The notes under the pieces were generated by a model. It saw nothing but the letters and a program-made list of their open reading frames with translations. It was not told where the DNA came from and searched no databases. The translations under genes were made by a program, and so were the position numbers. Source: Candidatus Caenarcanales bacterium (lineage in GTDB: Bacteria; Cyanobacteriota; Vampirovibrionia; Caenarcaniphilales; Caenarcanaceae). From it: a stretch of DNA of 14,103 nucleotides. Within the stretch, counting starts at the first letter, position 1; every line of letters starts with the position of its first letter. The stretch is from contig CANLFK010000041.1 in the NCBI GenBank assembly GCA_947489925.1, positions 1 through 14,103 of the forward strand, given 5' to 3'. This document shows positions 13,780-14,103 of the stretch, piece by piece.

Positions 13780-14078
13780 TTTAATATTTTGGCTTTAGTG
13801 AAACCGCCACCTGAAAACAATAAAGCGATTTCCAATAATTTAACTAATAAACCCGAATCTAATAATATTTTAGTCCAGTCAATTGTAATTTCATTTGGCA
13901 TTTCTTTTTGGGCTTTCAAAACTTGTAAATAAAGCTCATCAGATTGAAATTGAACTTGTTTTAAATTGGCTTTAATTTTGCTTAAATTGAAAATTAAAAT
14001 AAAAGCTAAAATACTTAAAGTTAAGCAAATAAGTGAAAATAAGATTAAACAGGCATAAATAGCCCACATTTTTTGCAT
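13761..14078 (-). CDS. Small membrane protein of unknown function
   Basis: The 105-residue product has one clear membrane helix (about 5-31, AIYACLILFSLICLTLSILAF and onward). A basic, amphipathic helical stretch follows (about 33-60, SKIKANLKQVQFQSDELYLQVLKAQKE). Residues 70-92 (ILLDSGLLVKLLEIALLFSGGGF) form a second, milder hydrophobic segment. The layout of one helix plus a coiled-coil-like region recalls small DUF948/YtxH-type proteins, but I cannot assign it to a family. The start could also be Met4. No ribosome binding site is seen. It is convergent with the marR-family gene with only 17 bp between stops, and its upstream neighbour lies outside the window. Confidence 0.65.
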   Translation of the reverse strand: MQKMWAIYACLILFSLICLTLSILAFILIFNLSKIKANLKQVQFQSDELYLQVLKAQKEMPNEITIDWTKILLDSGLLVKLLEIALLFSGGGFTKAKILKVFLNK

Positions 14079-14103
14079 AATTTTAAACTTTTAATATTAT
14101 TTC

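Overview
The window is strongly AT-rich, densely coded bacterial DNA. It carries the MEP isoprenoid enzyme IspE, a biotin synthase, a lipobox lipoprotein, and a signalling ATPase with tetratricopeptide repeats. This mix and base composition suggest a diderm environmental bacterium. A relative of the Melainabacteria/Vampirovibrionia (non-photosynthetic sisters of Cyanobacteria) is my best guess, but it is an impression and no marker gene here proves it. No tRNA, rRNA, CRISPR array, transposase or integrase was seen.

Left part (1-3925). The window opens inside the last 103 codons of a gene that looks like valS, whose product ends in the usual coiled-coil arm. Directly after its stop lies a minus-strand HAD phosphatase gene of the sucrose-phosphate-phosphatase/Cof type. 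After that gene the last 27 codons of valS appear again (86 bp, 84 identical, offset 1547 bp). The HAD gene therefore sits in a segment that looks inserted at the 3' end of valS, with the tail restored on both sides. The original downstream genes then follow: mtnB (methionine salvage) and ispE, one base apart, and a small exported EF-hand protein with its own promoter.

Middle (3926-9460). A hairpin terminator separates the EF-hand gene from the convergent bioB. bioB lies downstream of, and partly in the tail of, a gene for a helix-turn-helix protein with an uncharacterised conserved C-terminal domain. Next comes a thioredoxin-fold lipoprotein with a Thr/Lys/Glu-rich tail. It is divergent from a 954-residue membrane-anchored STAND (NB-ARC-like) ATPase with a winged helix and TPRs.

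Right part (9461-14103). Four minus-strand genes follow one another with gaps of 19-44 bp. In transcription order they encode a proline-rich protein, a GT60-type (Skp1 GlcNAc-transferase-like) glycosyltransferase, a lysine-rich AT-hook protein, and a membrane-anchored protein with a dual-specificity-phosphatase-like loop in which Lys replaces the catalytic Arg. A divergent MarR-family regulator lies upstream, behind a cluster of TTAAG/CTTAA palindromes. The window ends with a small membrane protein gene convergent to marR.

The points most worth a second look are the duplicated valS tail around the HAD gene, the pairing of a GT60 enzyme with a Pro/Thr-rich protein, the membrane-anchored STAND protein with altered Walker B and sensor positions, and the CX5K phosphatase-like protein.
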